A stretch of DNA of 33,671 nucleotides from Deltaproteobacteria bacterium. Lineage in GTDB: Bacteria; Desulfobacterota; Syntrophia; Syntrophales; UBA2210. Below are positions 7,760 through 15,607 of the stretch, piece by piece (the stretch's first letter is position 1; every line of letters begins with the position of its first letter). Location of the stretch: positions 1 through 33,671 of the forward strand of contig JAPLJO010000110.1 of the NCBI GenBank assembly GCA_026388515.1. Reading direction: 5' to 3'. The notes under the pieces are model-generated. The model was not told the DNA's origin. It searched no databases and worked only from the letters and a program-made list of their open reading frames with translations. The position numbers and the translations under genes were made by a program.

Positions 7760-8583
7760 AGGTCACCTCGTTTCACTATGGAATCGATTTCCTTCAAGAG
7801 CCGTAAAAATGCGGGAAGTGCATCGAGCATGATCGAATTCGGCCCGTCGCAGAGGGCCGAATCAGGGTCGGGGTGGACCTCCACGAAAAGCCCGTCAATA
7901 CCGACGGCCGCCGCGGCGCGTGCAAGACACATGGCCATTTCCCGGTCCCCGCCCGATGACAGCCCCTCTCCTCCCGGCAACTGTACGCTGTGTGTGGCGT
8001 CGAATATGACCGGATATCCCCCACGCCGCATGAGCGGTAGTGAGCGCATGTCGGCAACGAGATTGTTATACCCGAAACTCACCCCCCGCTCAGTTATCAT
8101 GACGTTATTATTACCCGTGGCGGTTACCTTGGCAACGACCTGTTCCATATCCCAGGGCGCCATAAACTGTCCTTTTTTAATATTAATTATGCGCCCGGTG
8201 CGAGCCATTTCCGTGACAAAATCGGTCTGCCGGCAGAGAAAGGCAGGCACCTGAAGTATGTCGAGTACCCGCGCCGCCTCAGTGATGTCCTCAAAGCGGT
8301 GCACATCGGAAAGCACGGGTACGTCAAACTCCGTGCGTATCTTTTCCAGAATCTCTAGTCCCCTTTCTATCCCCGGCCCCCTGTATGAATCCTTCGAGGT
8401 TCGGTTTGCCTTGTCATAGGAAGCTTTAAAAATAAAAGGAATCTGGAGCTTTTCTGTGATGTCTTTGAGAAATCCCGCGATTTTTCTCGTCAGATCCTCA
8501 TTTTCGATCACACAGGGCCCTGCAATGAGCACACAGGGTGCATTCCCTCCAATTGTATACTTGCGCACGCTTATTTTTTGCAT
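7756..8583 (-). CDS. kdsA: KDO-8-phosphate synthase KdsA, metal-dependent type
   Basis: Condenses phosphoenolpyruvate with arabinose 5-phosphate to KDO-8-P in the cytoplasm. The 275-residue TIM-barrel sequence carries AGPCVIE near residue 21, FKASYDKANR, SDVH, FDATHSVQLPGG, and EVHPDPD near the end. Cys24 in AGPCVIE, where the Escherichia coli enzyme has Asn, together with the conserved His, Glu and Asp, indicates the metal-dependent class known from Aquifex. It overlaps kdsC by 4 bases and follows the TPR gene by 4 bases. Confidence 0.97.
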   Translation of the reverse strand: MQKISVRKYTIGGNAPCVLIAGPCVIENEDLTRKIAGFLKDITEKLQIPFIFKASYDKANRTSKDSYRGPGIERGLEILEKIRTEFDVPVLSDVHRFEDITEAARVLDILQVPAFLCRQTDFVTEMARTGRIINIKKGQFMAPWDMEQVVAKVTATGNNNVMITERGVSFGYNNLVADMRSLPLMRRGGYPVIFDATHSVQLPGGEGLSSGGDREMAMCLARAAAAVGIDGLFVEVHPDPDSALCDGPNSIMLDALPAFLRLLKEIDSIVKRGDL

Positions 8584-8587
8584 GGTA

Positions 8588-10165
8588 TTAATCCCCGTAT
8601 TTCTGCTGCAGCATTTTAATTTTTAATTCCGTCATTTTTTTCGCCACCTCGCTCTCCTTCGCTCCATGCCTGAGTGCCAACTCGTAATTAAGAGCGGCGT
8701 GTTTGAAATCCTTCTCCTCGCCGTATAACCTGGCGAGACGCATATATATGTCTTGACGTACGGACCCCGCAGCCGCCTTTTTCAAGAGATCTATTGCCTT
8801 TTTGTTTTCTCTTCTTTTCTCATGGTAGAGAGCGAGTTTTTCCGCCGCATCAGCATCACCCGGCCTCAGGAGCATAGTATTCCTTAACTCCTCCTCGGCT
8901 GCGGGAAATTTCCCCGCTTTCTCGCAGGCAAGGGCAAGATTATAATGTACCACGGGATCGCGCGGATTGATTGATATTGATTTCTTATAGCTTTCTATCT
9001 CTTTTTCGAGGATGCCCTTTCCACCATAGGCAAGGCCCAAATTTGCGAAAACGGTTGCACTCCCCGGTTCCTGCTTCAAGACACCCTGATACATTACAAT
9101 CGCCTTGTCAAAAGAGCCCGACCTGAGATAATGGTCGGCAAGTTTCAACATGGCGTATTTAGCGTTCGGTGTTATTTTAAGTATCTGCTCATATTCAATT
9201 GCCGCCTTTGCAATATCGTTCTGTTTTTCATATGCTTCGGCAAGACGATAACGTACGTCCGTACTGCCGGGGTTCACCGCGAGCGACATCTCATAACTTC
9301 GCACAGCCTGCACCCAGTTCCCCAGTTGTCCATGTGCATAGGCCATGTTTGCATATGCGGCGTGATCCCTGCCGTTCATTGCGGTGATTTTTCCGTACAA
9401 TGCAACGGCGTCTTTATACCTTTTTTCATGCATATATACATCCGAAAGTTCAATGAGCGCGTTCATATCGCCAGGTTTCTTGTCGAGTATCTCCCAGTAT
9501 TGGGCAATACCCTTTCGTGTCTCTCCGGAATCGATATACATCCTGGCGAGTGACCTTCGCGCTTCGATGTCCTCTCCCTGCAAGCTGAGCGCTTTTTCGA
9601 GATATTCTATCTTCTCTTTCCCACCCGGTGCTTTTTTTGCGAACCGGAGCCAATCCTGAGGTGAAATCGATACGACGATGGGAATTGCGGCAATCGGTGA
9701 ATTGCGGAATCGCACAATAATTTGCGGTTCTTTCACTTTCGCCGTCAACACACTGTCTATCACATCGACGCCCTTCTGCAATATGCCGAAATCCTGCAAC
9801 GAACCGGCACCCTCAATGTCAACGGTAATCCCCCTCAAGAAAAGAGAATCCGTAGCTACCTGCTTGACGGCAAATTCATCACGATAGGTTATTTCAAGGC
9901 GGTCCCGCGGTCCCAGTGTATAATCAACGCCATTTTTTTCGACAGTCAGATTGAGAAAGCGGGGGACACCGCCAAGAAATGAACTATTCACCGTATGCGC
10001 GGCCTTTACAATAGCCTGATACAGATACACGGGCCGTCCGGTTATGAAAATGAGCATCGCCCCAATGATGATAAAAACGGCAGCACCTGCCGCCGCTACC
10101 AGCAACGACGAAAAAGAATGCTTAATTATTTTCTCTTCCTCCCGATGAGGCCGATACAATTCCAT
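8588..10165 (-). CDS. Membrane-anchored tetratricopeptide-repeat protein
   Basis: Function not recognised beyond scaffold architecture. A cytoplasmic N-terminal tail is followed by one transmembrane helix (about residues 18-41), a domain of about 120 residues of unknown fold (about 55-175), and then roughly ten TPR units to the C-terminus with typical A-x-Y-x-N-L-A and P-G/P-x pacing (for example ATVFANLGLAYGGKG and VVHYNLALACEKAGK). The topology puts the repeats in the periplasm. It sits 2 bases after xerD and 4 bases before kdsA, so it is part of the same transcript, and a role in envelope assembly is plausible but inferred only from position. Confidence 0.8.
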   Translation of the reverse strand: MELYRPHREEEKIIKHSFSSLLVAAAGAAVFIIIGAMLIFITGRPVYLYQAIVKAAHTVNSSFLGGVPRFLNLTVEKNGVDYTLGPRDRLEITYRDEFAVKQVATDSLFLRGITVDIEGAGSLQDFGILQKGVDVIDSVLTAKVKEPQIIVRFRNSPIAAIPIVVSISPQDWLRFAKKAPGGKEKIEYLEKALSLQGEDIEARRSLARMYIDSGETRKGIAQYWEILDKKPGDMNALIELSDVYMHEKRYKDAVALYGKITAMNGRDHAAYANMAYAHGQLGNWVQAVRSYEMSLAVNPGSTDVRYRLAEAYEKQNDIAKAAIEYEQILKITPNAKYAMLKLADHYLRSGSFDKAIVMYQGVLKQEPGSATVFANLGLAYGGKGILEKEIESYKKSISINPRDPVVHYNLALACEKAGKFPAAEEELRNTMLLRPGDADAAEKLALYHEKRRENKKAIDLLKKAAAGSVRQDIYMRLARLYGEEKDFKHAALNYELALRHGAKESEVAKKMTELKIKMLQQKYGD

Positions 10166-10167
10166 AC

Positions 10168-11055
10168 CTATCCCCGCGGATGATACTTCCTGTGTATTTC
10201 CTTCAAATGCTCCCGTGTCACATGGGTATAAATCTGTGTCGTTGAAATATCAGAATGTCCCAGCATCACCTGTACAGAGCGCAAATCAGCCCCTCCTTCG
10301 AGCAGATGAGTGGCAAATGAATGTCTGAACGTGTGGGGATGAACGCTCTTCTGCAGACCTGCCTTGCGCGCGTATTTACCAACGATTTTCCAGAATGCCT
10401 GTCGTGAAATGCCTCTGCCGCGGCGGCTGACGAAGAGCACTTCCGTCGCATCGTTTCCGAGGAGCAGGGGGCGCGCATTCTCCACGTATTCCCTCAGGGT
10501 TTCAAAAGCTTTTTGCCCGACAGGGACGATTCTTTCCTTGCCGCCCTTTCCGAACGCAATAAGATAGCCCATCTGCCAGTGGATAGCATGCATGGTAAGT
10601 GATACAAGTTCCGACACGCGGATGCCGGTTGCATACATGACTTCCAGCATCGCCGTATCCCGTACTGAAAGCAATGATCCCGAACCCGGCTGTGCAAGAA
10701 GTCGGACCATTTCTTCCCTTGTGAGAGTATCGGGAAGACGCATCCATATCTTACCCAGCTCAATACGTGCGGCGGGATTTTCCGCTGCTGTGCCTTCCCG
10801 CATAAGGTACTTGTAAAAACTTCTCAGCGAGGCGAGAGTTCTGTTAATAGAGGCTGTTTCCAGACCCTGCTCTCTCAGTCGTGTGAGAAAGGAAATGATA
10901 TGGTCCGGCAACGCATCACGGAATTCATCTATACCCTGTCGTGACAGAAAATCGACATACCGATTGATATCCCTGCTGTAGGCATCAAGTGTGTTAAGTG
11001 ACACGCCCTTCTCAACTGCAAGATAATTAAGATACTCGTCGACACGTCGAAACAT
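10168..11055 (-). CDS. xerD: Tyrosine recombinase XerD-like
   Basis: Site-specific recombinase, most likely the XerC/XerD type that resolves chromosome dimers at dif. The 295 residues have an N-terminal SAM-like DNA-binding domain (about 1-90) and a catalytic domain with all expected residues: Arg146 in ATGIRVSEL, Lys173 in GKGGKERIVP, His241 and Arg244 in HTFRHSFATH, His267 in LGHSDISTT and the nucleophile Tyr276 in QIYTHV. Size and motifs fit XerD better than a phage integrase, and no phage genes adjoin it. It is the promoter-proximal gene of the cluster. XerC versus XerD is hard to separate by eye. Confidence 0.9.
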   Translation of the reverse strand: MFRRVDEYLNYLAVEKGVSLNTLDAYSRDINRYVDFLSRQGIDEFRDALPDHIISFLTRLREQGLETASINRTLASLRSFYKYLMREGTAAENPAARIELGKIWMRLPDTLTREEMVRLLAQPGSGSLLSVRDTAMLEVMYATGIRVSELVSLTMHAIHWQMGYLIAFGKGGKERIVPVGQKAFETLREYVENARPLLLGNDATEVLFVSRRGRGISRQAFWKIVGKYARKAGLQKSVHPHTFRHSFATHLLEGGADLRSVQVMLGHSDISTTQIYTHVTREHLKEIHRKYHPRG

Positions 11056-11091
11056 CGTGAACTGCTCTCATGTATCGTTGATTGAGGGAGG

Positions 11092-11120
11092 AGTCTAAAA
11101 GATACGGAATAGGTTTGCAA
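11092..11120 (-). promoter_or_regulatory. Candidate sigma-70 promoter of the xerD-kdsA cluster
   Basis: Minus strand TTGCAA (11120-11115), a 17-base spacer, then TAGACT (11097-11092). Each box matches consensus at four of six positions. The predicted start near 11085 gives a short leader before the xerD ATG at 11055. Confidence 0.5.
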
Positions 11121-11197
11121 GCATCATGTTGGCTCAGCATGGGAAGAAATGCTTAGTCAGGTGAGTTCACATAGAAACGAATGCGCGCGGCCATCAT

Positions 11198-11216
11198 GAG
11201 GGAGCATCAGTCCCTC
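11198..11216. other. Short hairpin downstream of the second pilin gene
   Basis: GAGGGA (11198-11203) and TCCCTC (11211-11216) form a 6-base stem with a 7-base loop, about 10 bases beyond the 3-prime end of the pilin gene at 11228. On the transcript strand no T-run follows, so it may protect or process the mRNA end rather than terminate transcription. Confidence 0.4.
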
Positions 11217-11227
11217 AATAAAAAATG

Positions 11228-11605
11228 CTATTCTCTGTTTATATTGCCGTTTTCATCTACGACAAAAGTGGTGACACCGTTCTTATGTTTGAATCGTGCA
11301 TTACAGGTAATCACACGCGTGGTCGTATCGAACTTGAAAGCACCACCTGTCATCGTTCTTCCCGTATAGGCTGCGGGAGGATTATCTTTGTCAAAAATTA
11401 CATCCTGATTTAAGGTTGCATACGCTACCGCACAGGTATAAAAATTTTTTGCATCGGAATGCGCCTCGGCATTATAACCCATTTCTCTGTATTTGACGTA
11501 CTGTGGAATTGCAATGGCGGCAATTATGGCAATTATGGCGATGACAATAAGAAGTTCAAGCAGAGAAAAGCCACTTTTCTTTCCTGCAATATCTTTCCCC
11601 CACAT
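11228..11605 (-). CDS. Type IV pilin-like protein, second copy
   Basis: Prepilin with a 12-residue leader ending in Lys-Ser-Gly, cleavage before Phe+1, Glu+5 (FSLLE), and a long hydrophobic N-terminal helix ending IAIPQY, as in major pilins. The mature globular part is about 100 residues with two cysteines (YTCAV and VITCNA) that could form a disulfide. The start is ATG 11605, preceded by a purine-rich GGGGGGTGAT site. It lies downstream of pilA in the same direction but beyond pilA's terminator, so it may have its own promoter; no exact -24/-12 element was found before it. It could be an alternative major pilin or an accessory pilin. Confidence 0.88.
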   Translation of the reverse strand: MWGKDIAGKKSGFSLLELLIVIAIIAIIAAIAIPQYVKYREMGYNAEAHSDAKNFYTCAVAYATLNQDVIFDKDNPPAAYTGRTMTGGAFKFDTTTRVITCNARFKHKNGVTTFVVDENGNINRE

Positions 11606-11753
11606 GGCATCACCCCCCTGTCAATGCACCTTATAACGTTCGGTGTATCATCCCTGCAACGCATAACCTATATATAATACTATTGATAATGTATTTGTAT
11701 TGCAAGTCAATTAATTATGGATTGTTCATCAAAAAGATAGAGTTTTTTAGACA

Positions 11754-11788
11754 AAAAAAGAGAAGGGTTGGTTCCCCTTCTCTTTTTT
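11754..11788 (-). terminator. Intrinsic terminator of pilA
   Basis: A 14-base perfect stem, AAAAAAGAGAAGGG (11754-11767) with CCCTTCTCTTTTTT (11775-11788), encloses a 7-base loop. On the minus strand it follows the pilA stop codon by about 27 bases and ends in a T-run. The A/T arms make it bidirectional in principle. Confidence 0.85.
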
Positions 11789-11814
11789 CCAAAGTGTTGT
11801 GTGTCGTAAGAGAA

Positions 11815-12189
11815 TTACGATGAGCTGATCGCACCGTCTTGATTAACCGTGTAGGTGAGGGTGCCTTTATCATGCTTTGACGTAATACTCAATCCAGCCA
11901 TGCCACCCTCTACTACCGTCAGGGTCACACCTACGGTATTCTTATAACCGTTGTCTTTCAGAAGAGCCAGCGTTACGGCGGTGTCGGGGTGCTCAGAGAA
12001 ATAGGCCTGCGCTGCCGTATAGGCATTCTTTGCGTCGGCATTGGCGGATGCGTTGAATCCTCTTACCCTGTACGCGGTGAACTGGGGGATGGCGATCGCC
12101 GCAAGAATACCGATGATGGCGATAACGATCATGAGTTCAATCAGCGTAAAACCTTTCTGGCTTCTCTTCTTGTTGAATTTTGCGAACAT
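11815..12189 (-). CDS. pilA: Type IV major pilin PilA
   Basis: Subunit of type IV pili for twitching, adhesion or DNA uptake. A 13-residue leader rich in Lys/Arg ends in Gly; cleavage leaves Phe+1 (FTLIELMIV, Glu+5), followed by the conserved helix to IAIPQF and a globular domain, 111 residues when mature. Aromatics at mature positions 1, 24, 27, 32 and 51 coincide with those highlighted in Geobacter sulfurreducens PilA, with extra Tyr44 and Tyr50; this protein is much longer than that 61-residue pilin. A strong GGGAGG ribosome site precedes ATG 12189. It is controlled by an exact sigma-54 promoter at 12298-12313 and ended by a terminator at 11754-11788, with pilR and pilS upstream. Confidence 0.93.
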   Translation of the reverse strand: MFAKFNKKRSQKGFTLIELMIVIAIIGILAAIAIPQFTAYRVRGFNASANADAKNAYTAAQAYFSEHPDTAVTLALLKDNGYKNTVGVTLTVVEGGMAGLSITSKHDKGTLTYTVNQDGAISSS

Positions 12190-12297
12190 AATCTTTTACC
12201 TCCCTTTCATAATGTTTTGCTGGTTTTATTTTCGGTGTCCCCTCCCGGGTCACCACTTCTATTTCCTTTTTCTTATTACTGGACGCCGATCTAAATA

Positions 12298-12313
12298 TGC
12301 AATGGGTATGCCA
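12298..12313 (-). promoter_or_regulatory. Sigma-54 (-24/-12) promoter of pilA
   Basis: On the minus strand TGGCAT (12313-12308), five bases, then TTGCA (12302-12298): GG and GC are exactly 10 bases apart, as in consensus TGGCAC-N5-TTGCA, with only the last base of the -24 block differing. The predicted start is near 12287, about 98 bases before pilA. This is the known mode of control for pilA in proteobacteria with PilR. Confidence 0.82.
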
Positions 12314-12423
12314 AGTGAGCAACCAAACAGGAATACTCTTTCGAGTAATTTATAACTTATTGTTTATATGGAAATAATTAGAGGTGAGATTTTCCGGGGC
12401 GAGTATGGAGAAAGCGAGAGTAC

Positions 12424-12455
12424 GAAAAATTTTTCCGAAATTTGAAAATATTTTC
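12424..12455. promoter_or_regulatory. Twin palindromes, candidate PilR enhancer sites
   Basis: GAAAAATTTTTC (12424-12435) and GAAAATATTTTC (12444-12455) are each perfect 12-base palindromes with centres 20 bases apart (about two helical turns). They lie about 118 and 138 bases upstream of the pilA -24 element and immediately after the pilR stop codon. Position and spacing suit enhancer-binding sites of an NtrC-family activator. No PilR consensus was matched, and AT-rich palindromes can arise by chance or take part in termination of pilR. Confidence 0.4.
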
Positions 12456-13829
12456 CTATACTATACCGAGTTTTTTTATTTTGTAGCGGAGCGAATCAAA
12501 ATTCTCATGGAGATACTGCGCTGCTTTTGTTTTTGACCCGTGTGCCTTTTCGAGCGCCTTTTGAATCAGCAGCCGCTCATACCGCGCCAGTTCATCCGCA
12601 AGATTGATTCCCTCCTCGGGAATTTCCATATCGAAACCGGAGGTTTGACCCTCCACCTGTTTTTCGGCAATAATGAGATCTTCCGGAAGTATAATGTTCG
12701 AAGCCTCGAGCGCCACGCTCCTTTCTATAATATTTTCAAGCTCCCTCACATTTCCCGGAAACGGATAATTTATAAGCAGGTCGAGCGCGTAATGGGATAT
12801 CCTCTTGATTTCCTTTTCCATTTCCCTTGAATATTTCTCAATGAAATAGGTTACGAGAAGCGGGATGTCCTCTTTGCGCTCTCTCAAAGGCGGTACTCTT
12901 ACTGGAATTACATTGAGGCGATAATAGAGGTCCTCCCTGAATTCGCCCGTCTTTACCCTGCTTTCAAGATCCTGATTGGTGGCGGATATTATTCTCACAT
13001 TAACCTTGAAGTCCTCCTTGCCTCCCACGCGTCTGATGGTTTTTTCCTGAACGACCCTGAGCAGCTTTACCTGAAGAAACGGAGAGATTTCTCCAATTTC
13101 ATCGAGAAATATGGTTCCGCCGTCGGCAATCTCAAAAAGACCAATTTTGTCGGCATACGCACCGCTGAAGGATCCCTTCATATACCCGAAGAGCTCGCTC
13201 TCGAGTAAAGTTTCGGGGATACCACCGCAGTTGATAACGACAAATGCATTGTGTTTTCTCGCGCTGTGCTCATGAATCCCTCTCGCCACAAGTTCTTTCC
13301 CCGTTCCACTCTCACCAAGAATGAGCACGTTTGCTGATGTATCGGCGACCTTTTTGATGACCGAGTATACCTGGAGCATTCCTTTGCTCTTTCCGATCAT
13401 GGTGCCAAAGGAATCCGACTCCTCTATTTTTTTAAGAAACATCACGTCATCTTTCGTGATTCCTTTTTTGTTCAGGGCGTCACGTACCGTTTCCTTCAGA
13501 TCCTCCACATCAAAATTTTTCTCTATATAATCGTATGCTCCCTCTTTCATGGCGGCAAGGGCGGTTTCCCCGGATGCAAATGCAGTCAGCACGATTACCA
13601 TCGTTTCGGGAGCATGTTCCTTCACCTCCTTCAGGAGATCAATACCACTCATTTTTGGCATTTTGAGATCGGTTATCAGCACATCGTACTTGTTTTTTCT
13701 GCACAACTGCAGGGCTTCCCTCCCGCCGGGAGCCACAGTCACCTCATATCCCTCGCGCATTAGCAGAATTTCAATGAAATCACGCATCCCCTGGTCATCA
13801 TCAACGACGAGAATCGACGCCATTTTCAC
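12456..13829 (-). CDS. pilR: Sigma-54-dependent response regulator PilR
   Basis: NtrC-family activator of the pilS/pilR two-component system. It has an N-terminal receiver (phosphorylatable Asp54 in LITDLKMP, Lys104), an AAA+ domain (Walker A GESGTGKE at 172-179, Walker B TIFLDE at 239-244, SATNQDLE sensor region) and a C-terminal Fis-type helix-turn-helix (SKTKAAQYLHENFDSLRYKIKKL). The sigma-54 contact loop reads GSFSGA (219-224) rather than GAFTGA; a Ser at the second position is common in PilR proteins, but Ser for the central Thr is less usual. The residue after Lys104 is Asn rather than the usual Pro. It starts 6 bases after pilS, with pilA immediately downstream. Confidence 0.94.
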   Translation of the reverse strand: MKMASILVVDDDQGMRDFIEILLMREGYEVTVAPGGREALQLCRKNKYDVLITDLKMPKMSGIDLLKEVKEHAPETMVIVLTAFASGETALAAMKEGAYDYIEKNFDVEDLKETVRDALNKKGITKDDVMFLKKIEESDSFGTMIGKSKGMLQVYSVIKKVADTSANVLILGESGTGKELVARGIHEHSARKHNAFVVINCGGIPETLLESELFGYMKGSFSGAYADKIGLFEIADGGTIFLDEIGEISPFLQVKLLRVVQEKTIRRVGGKEDFKVNVRIISATNQDLESRVKTGEFREDLYYRLNVIPVRVPPLRERKEDIPLLVTYFIEKYSREMEKEIKRISHYALDLLINYPFPGNVRELENIIERSVALEASNIILPEDLIIAEKQVEGQTSGFDMEIPEEGINLADELARYERLLIQKALEKAHGSKTKAAQYLHENFDSLRYKIKKLGIV

Positions 13830-13835
13830 TCTCCT

Positions 13836-15488
13836 TCATATTTCCCTTGGAATTTGCATGCGACACCGGGTTCCTCCCCAGGGTGTATTTTCAATTATAA
13901 ACTTTCCGCCGTGGTTCTCAATAACTCTGTTGACTATGGCAAGTCCGAGTCCGGTTCCCGTATCTTTAGTCGTATAAAAAGGTTCCATGATTTTACCCAT
14001 ATGTTCACTCGCCACACCGCTTCCCGTATCAGCAATGGATACCTCCAGTTGAGCCTTTGAGCCGGCATCGTTAATTTCCTGGATTTCCACGGTAATTGTT
14101 CCCCCCTCGGGCAAGGCCTGCACGGCATTGACGATGACGTTCCACAGCGCCTGCCGTATTTCTGTACGGTTGCCGATGATGGAACTCTCATCGCCGGAGA
14201 GCACTTCGACTCTGATTCCACTATTCCAGTCGGGATGAAACTTTACTGACGCAATGACTTCGTCCACCATGTCACGTATGTTGATTTCACCGCGTTCCCC
14301 CTTACCTGAACGGGCGATTAGCAGAAAATCACGCACAAGGTTTTCGAGCTGCTCCTTGCCGCGAAGCATGATGTCCATCAGTTTCTTGTCAGTTCCTCTG
14401 AGATTGAGACCTTTATGCAGTACCTGAATAGAACCCGTAATCGATGCGATGGGTGTTCTCAATTCATGAGTCAGCACGGCCGTCATCTCCCCGATAAGTG
14501 CCAGTCTCTTGTTTTTCTCAACCTCGCGTTCCATCTTCTTCATGGCGGTATGATCATCAAGGATGAGGATATAGCCCAGTTGTGTTTCATCGCGTTCCAT
14601 GAGCGGATGCACCGAGAAACCGAGTATTGTGCGGTTGTCGTGGCGACCTTGCATCGCGTACTCAAAGGAGTTGCTTCCAGGTGAGGCTTTTTTCACCAGA
14701 GGCAAAGAATTTTTGAAAATCTCATCAACATGTCTGTTTCGCATCTCGCTAAATGCTTTTCCGGTGATGAGTTCCGCGGCGCGGTTGCTCGATTTTATGT
14801 ATCCGTTCAGATCCATGGTCATTATGCCGACACTCACCGATTCAATAATGCTTTTATGAAGCTGGTCGAGGCGGTTGAATGCATTTTCCCGTTCGGAAAG
14901 GAGCGATCTCAGATTCCTCTCCTGCTCGAATACGAAAATCGCGAGCACCGCGATTACATAGAAGGATACCACGTTGGTGAATATCCTGGTAAAGACATAC
15001 CCCGCACCGTACTGGTATATATGCATTTCCTCGTATATCGGATGAATGATACCGAAAAATTCCAGACCAAGCATGAGGGCATAGAGAGTACCGCTCAATG
15101 TCGCCACGAAGAGCCCCCCTCTCCTCTCGATAAAGGGAACTGAATAAATAATCACCAGCGGATACAGCGTCGTATAAATACTTTCCACTCCCCCCGTCAC
15201 ATGAACGAGCGCGGTGATCAGCAGAAGGTCGATCATGCTCTGTATATACACATTCGCCGCTGTGCTTTTCACCAGCCTGAGCAGAAATACGTAGACAATA
15301 GAAATCAGATAGGTGAATCCGATGATGGTGTAGATGGGATAGAGAGCGGTATTGAAGGGACCTTCAAAGCCCTGCAACTGTATGAACGTTGATATTCCCA
15401 GCAGTACGGAGACAATAATAACCCGGAAAAACATCAGCCAGCCCAGAGGAACCGGAAAATCCTTTTTTGCGTCTTCCTGTCTGCTCAT
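13836..15488 (-). CDS. pilS: Sensor histidine kinase PilS
   Basis: Membrane kinase paired with PilR, controlling pilA transcription. About six hydrophobic segments (residues 15-190) are followed by a PAS domain (about 210-315), a dimerisation/phosphoacceptor domain with His341 in LTHELRTP, and a HATPase domain with N box NVIVNAVQAL, G1 DTGSGV and G2 GTGLGL. In Pseudomonas, PilS senses pilin through its membrane segments; the same topology here makes that plausible. It is separated from pilR by 6 bases. A purine-rich AAGAGGT site precedes ATG 15488. It is divergent from comEC, with a 119-base gap. Confidence 0.93.
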   Translation of the reverse strand: MSRQEDAKKDFPVPLGWLMFFRVIIVSVLLGISTFIQLQGFEGPFNTALYPIYTIIGFTYLISIVYVFLLRLVKSTAANVYIQSMIDLLLITALVHVTGGVESIYTTLYPLVIIYSVPFIERRGGLFVATLSGTLYALMLGLEFFGIIHPIYEEMHIYQYGAGYVFTRIFTNVVSFYVIAVLAIFVFEQERNLRSLLSERENAFNRLDQLHKSIIESVSVGIMTMDLNGYIKSSNRAAELITGKAFSEMRNRHVDEIFKNSLPLVKKASPGSNSFEYAMQGRHDNRTILGFSVHPLMERDETQLGYILILDDHTAMKKMEREVEKNKRLALIGEMTAVLTHELRTPIASITGSIQVLHKGLNLRGTDKKLMDIMLRGKEQLENLVRDFLLIARSGKGERGEINIRDMVDEVIASVKFHPDWNSGIRVEVLSGDESSIIGNRTEIRQALWNVIVNAVQALPEGGTITVEIQEINDAGSKAQLEVSIADTGSGVASEHMGKIMEPFYTTKDTGTGLGLAIVNRVIENHGGKFIIENTPWGGTRCRMQIPREI

Positions 15489-15607
15489 TACTTCTGGACC
15501 TCTTACAAGGTTTGGTGTATCACTATGCCGGGGAGAGGAATACGTATCTCAGGCGACTGCCGTTTCGTCCGTGTATATCTCCTACATTTTTCCTGAGCGC
15601 GTCACCA

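Noticed and set aside
10168-11055. Phage or genomic-island integrase reading of the tyrosine recombinase
   Set aside because: Size and conserved context with kdsA/lpt genes fit XerC/XerD; no phage genes or attachment sites flank it.
11636-11665. Sigma-54 promoter before the second pilin gene
   Set aside because: Minus-strand TAGGTT-ATGCG-TTGCA has GG and GC only 9 bases apart and a poor -24 block, so it was not called.
15467-15607. N-terminal extension of comEC from 15467
   Set aside because: It overlaps the pilS start, has no family similarity, and the recognisable ComEC N-terminus starts at ATG 15608.
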